From Candidatus Woesearchaeota archaeon (GTDB taxonomy: Archaea > Nanobdellota > Nanobdellia > Woesearchaeales > UBA12501), in contig JACOVM010000078.1 of NCBI GenBank assembly GCA_016177345.1, positions 1 to 21,209 of the forward strand: a stretch of 21,209 nt of DNA, written 5' to 3'. How positions within the stretch are numbered: position 1 is the stretch's first letter; every line of letters starts with the position of its first letter. A model generated the notes under the pieces. The model was not told the origin of the DNA and searched no databases. It saw only the letters and a list, made by a program, of their open reading frames with translations. Positions 21,178 through 21,209 of this stretch are shown here, piece by piece. The position numbers and the translations under genes were made by a program.

Positions 21178-21209
21178 AGCTAGCCTACCATAGACCTCGG
21201 TGCGGATGG
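21178..21209 (+). rRNA. possible 5' end of 23S rRNA (partial, runs off the window)
   Basis: The last bases, ending TACCATAGACC then TCGGTGCGGATGG, resemble the 5' end of archaeal 23S rRNA, where a CUACC/AU segment is followed by GGUGGAUGGCUCGG. An extra C is present in GGTGCGGATGG, and the decisive following helices are outside the window. No 16S rRNA or tRNA lies upstream. The stretch 21060-21177 holds no gene I can support and would be the leader or promoter. The boundary is approximate. Confidence 0.33.

Noticed and set aside
21119..21193. Short frame from ATG at 21119 (24 codons)
   Set aside because: It is too short and without a ribosome site, and it runs into the candidate rRNA start.
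1..21209. CRISPR array, insertion sequence or prophage genes
   Set aside because: No regularly spaced repeats, no transposase or integrase motif and no phage structural genes were seen in the window.

Overview
The window looks archaeal, most likely a Woesearchaeota-like DPANN lineage (the phylum is an inference). The domain-level evidence is direct. It carries an archaeal-type EF-1 beta next to a small four-CPxCG zinc-ribbon protein, deoxyhypusine synthase, a Hel308-type helicase fragment and a Bat-type HTH_10 regulator. Most genes also have a TATA box centred about 25-30 bp before the start codon, which implies leaderless mRNAs. A minority of genes use a leader with a GGGGGT or GGTGA Shine-Dalgarno-like site instead. 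In several genes this promoter evidence moved the start to an internal ATG.

Layout. 1-1050: a small basic protein and a stand-alone N-terminal half of Hel308, diverging from one palindromic TATA box. 1070-1800: a repeat-rich regulatory region and a coiled-coil/winged-helix protein. 1844-4063: deoxyhypusine synthase, diverging from a protein that reads as a shortened sigma-54 (RpoN) factor. 4093-5901: a two-gene unit of a DUF475/TerC-type membrane protein and an endonuclease IV-like TIM barrel. 6058-7255: a small winged-helix protein, a small membrane protein and an unknown protein. 7280-9031: a Tat-exported TlpA-like thioredoxin and a SAM methyltransferase. 9072-9569: EF-1 beta and the zinc ribbon. 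9570-9969: a 400-base gap dominated by strong inverted repeats, possibly a structured RNA read on the minus strand. 9970-10320: CsaA-like tRNA-binding protein. 10451-13135: an 894-residue coiled-coil protein. 13262-14723: a phosphoribosyltransferase and PRPP synthase pair. 14836-17239: an orphan asparaginase C-domain-like protein and a Tat lipoprotein with a transglutaminase-like Cys-His-Asp triad. 17322-19118: an HTH_10 regulator, an unknown protein and a PEBP-family lipoprotein. 19251-19887: a VapBC-type toxin-antitoxin pair with a visible operator. 19947-20996: a diverged phosphoribosyltransferase-fold protein. The last ~30 bases may be the start of a 23S rRNA.

The most striking observation is the sigma-54-like protein at 3131-4063. 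It has recognisable region I, a core-domain segment, the SR of the -12 helix-turn-helix and a near-intact RpoN box. It is encoded in an archaeal context behind a TATA promoter. It lacks the first core-binding subdomain of bacterial RpoN. How it works with an archaeal TBP/TFB polymerase, or whether it has become an ordinary DNA-binding regulator, cannot be told from this window; no AAA+ activator partner is present here.
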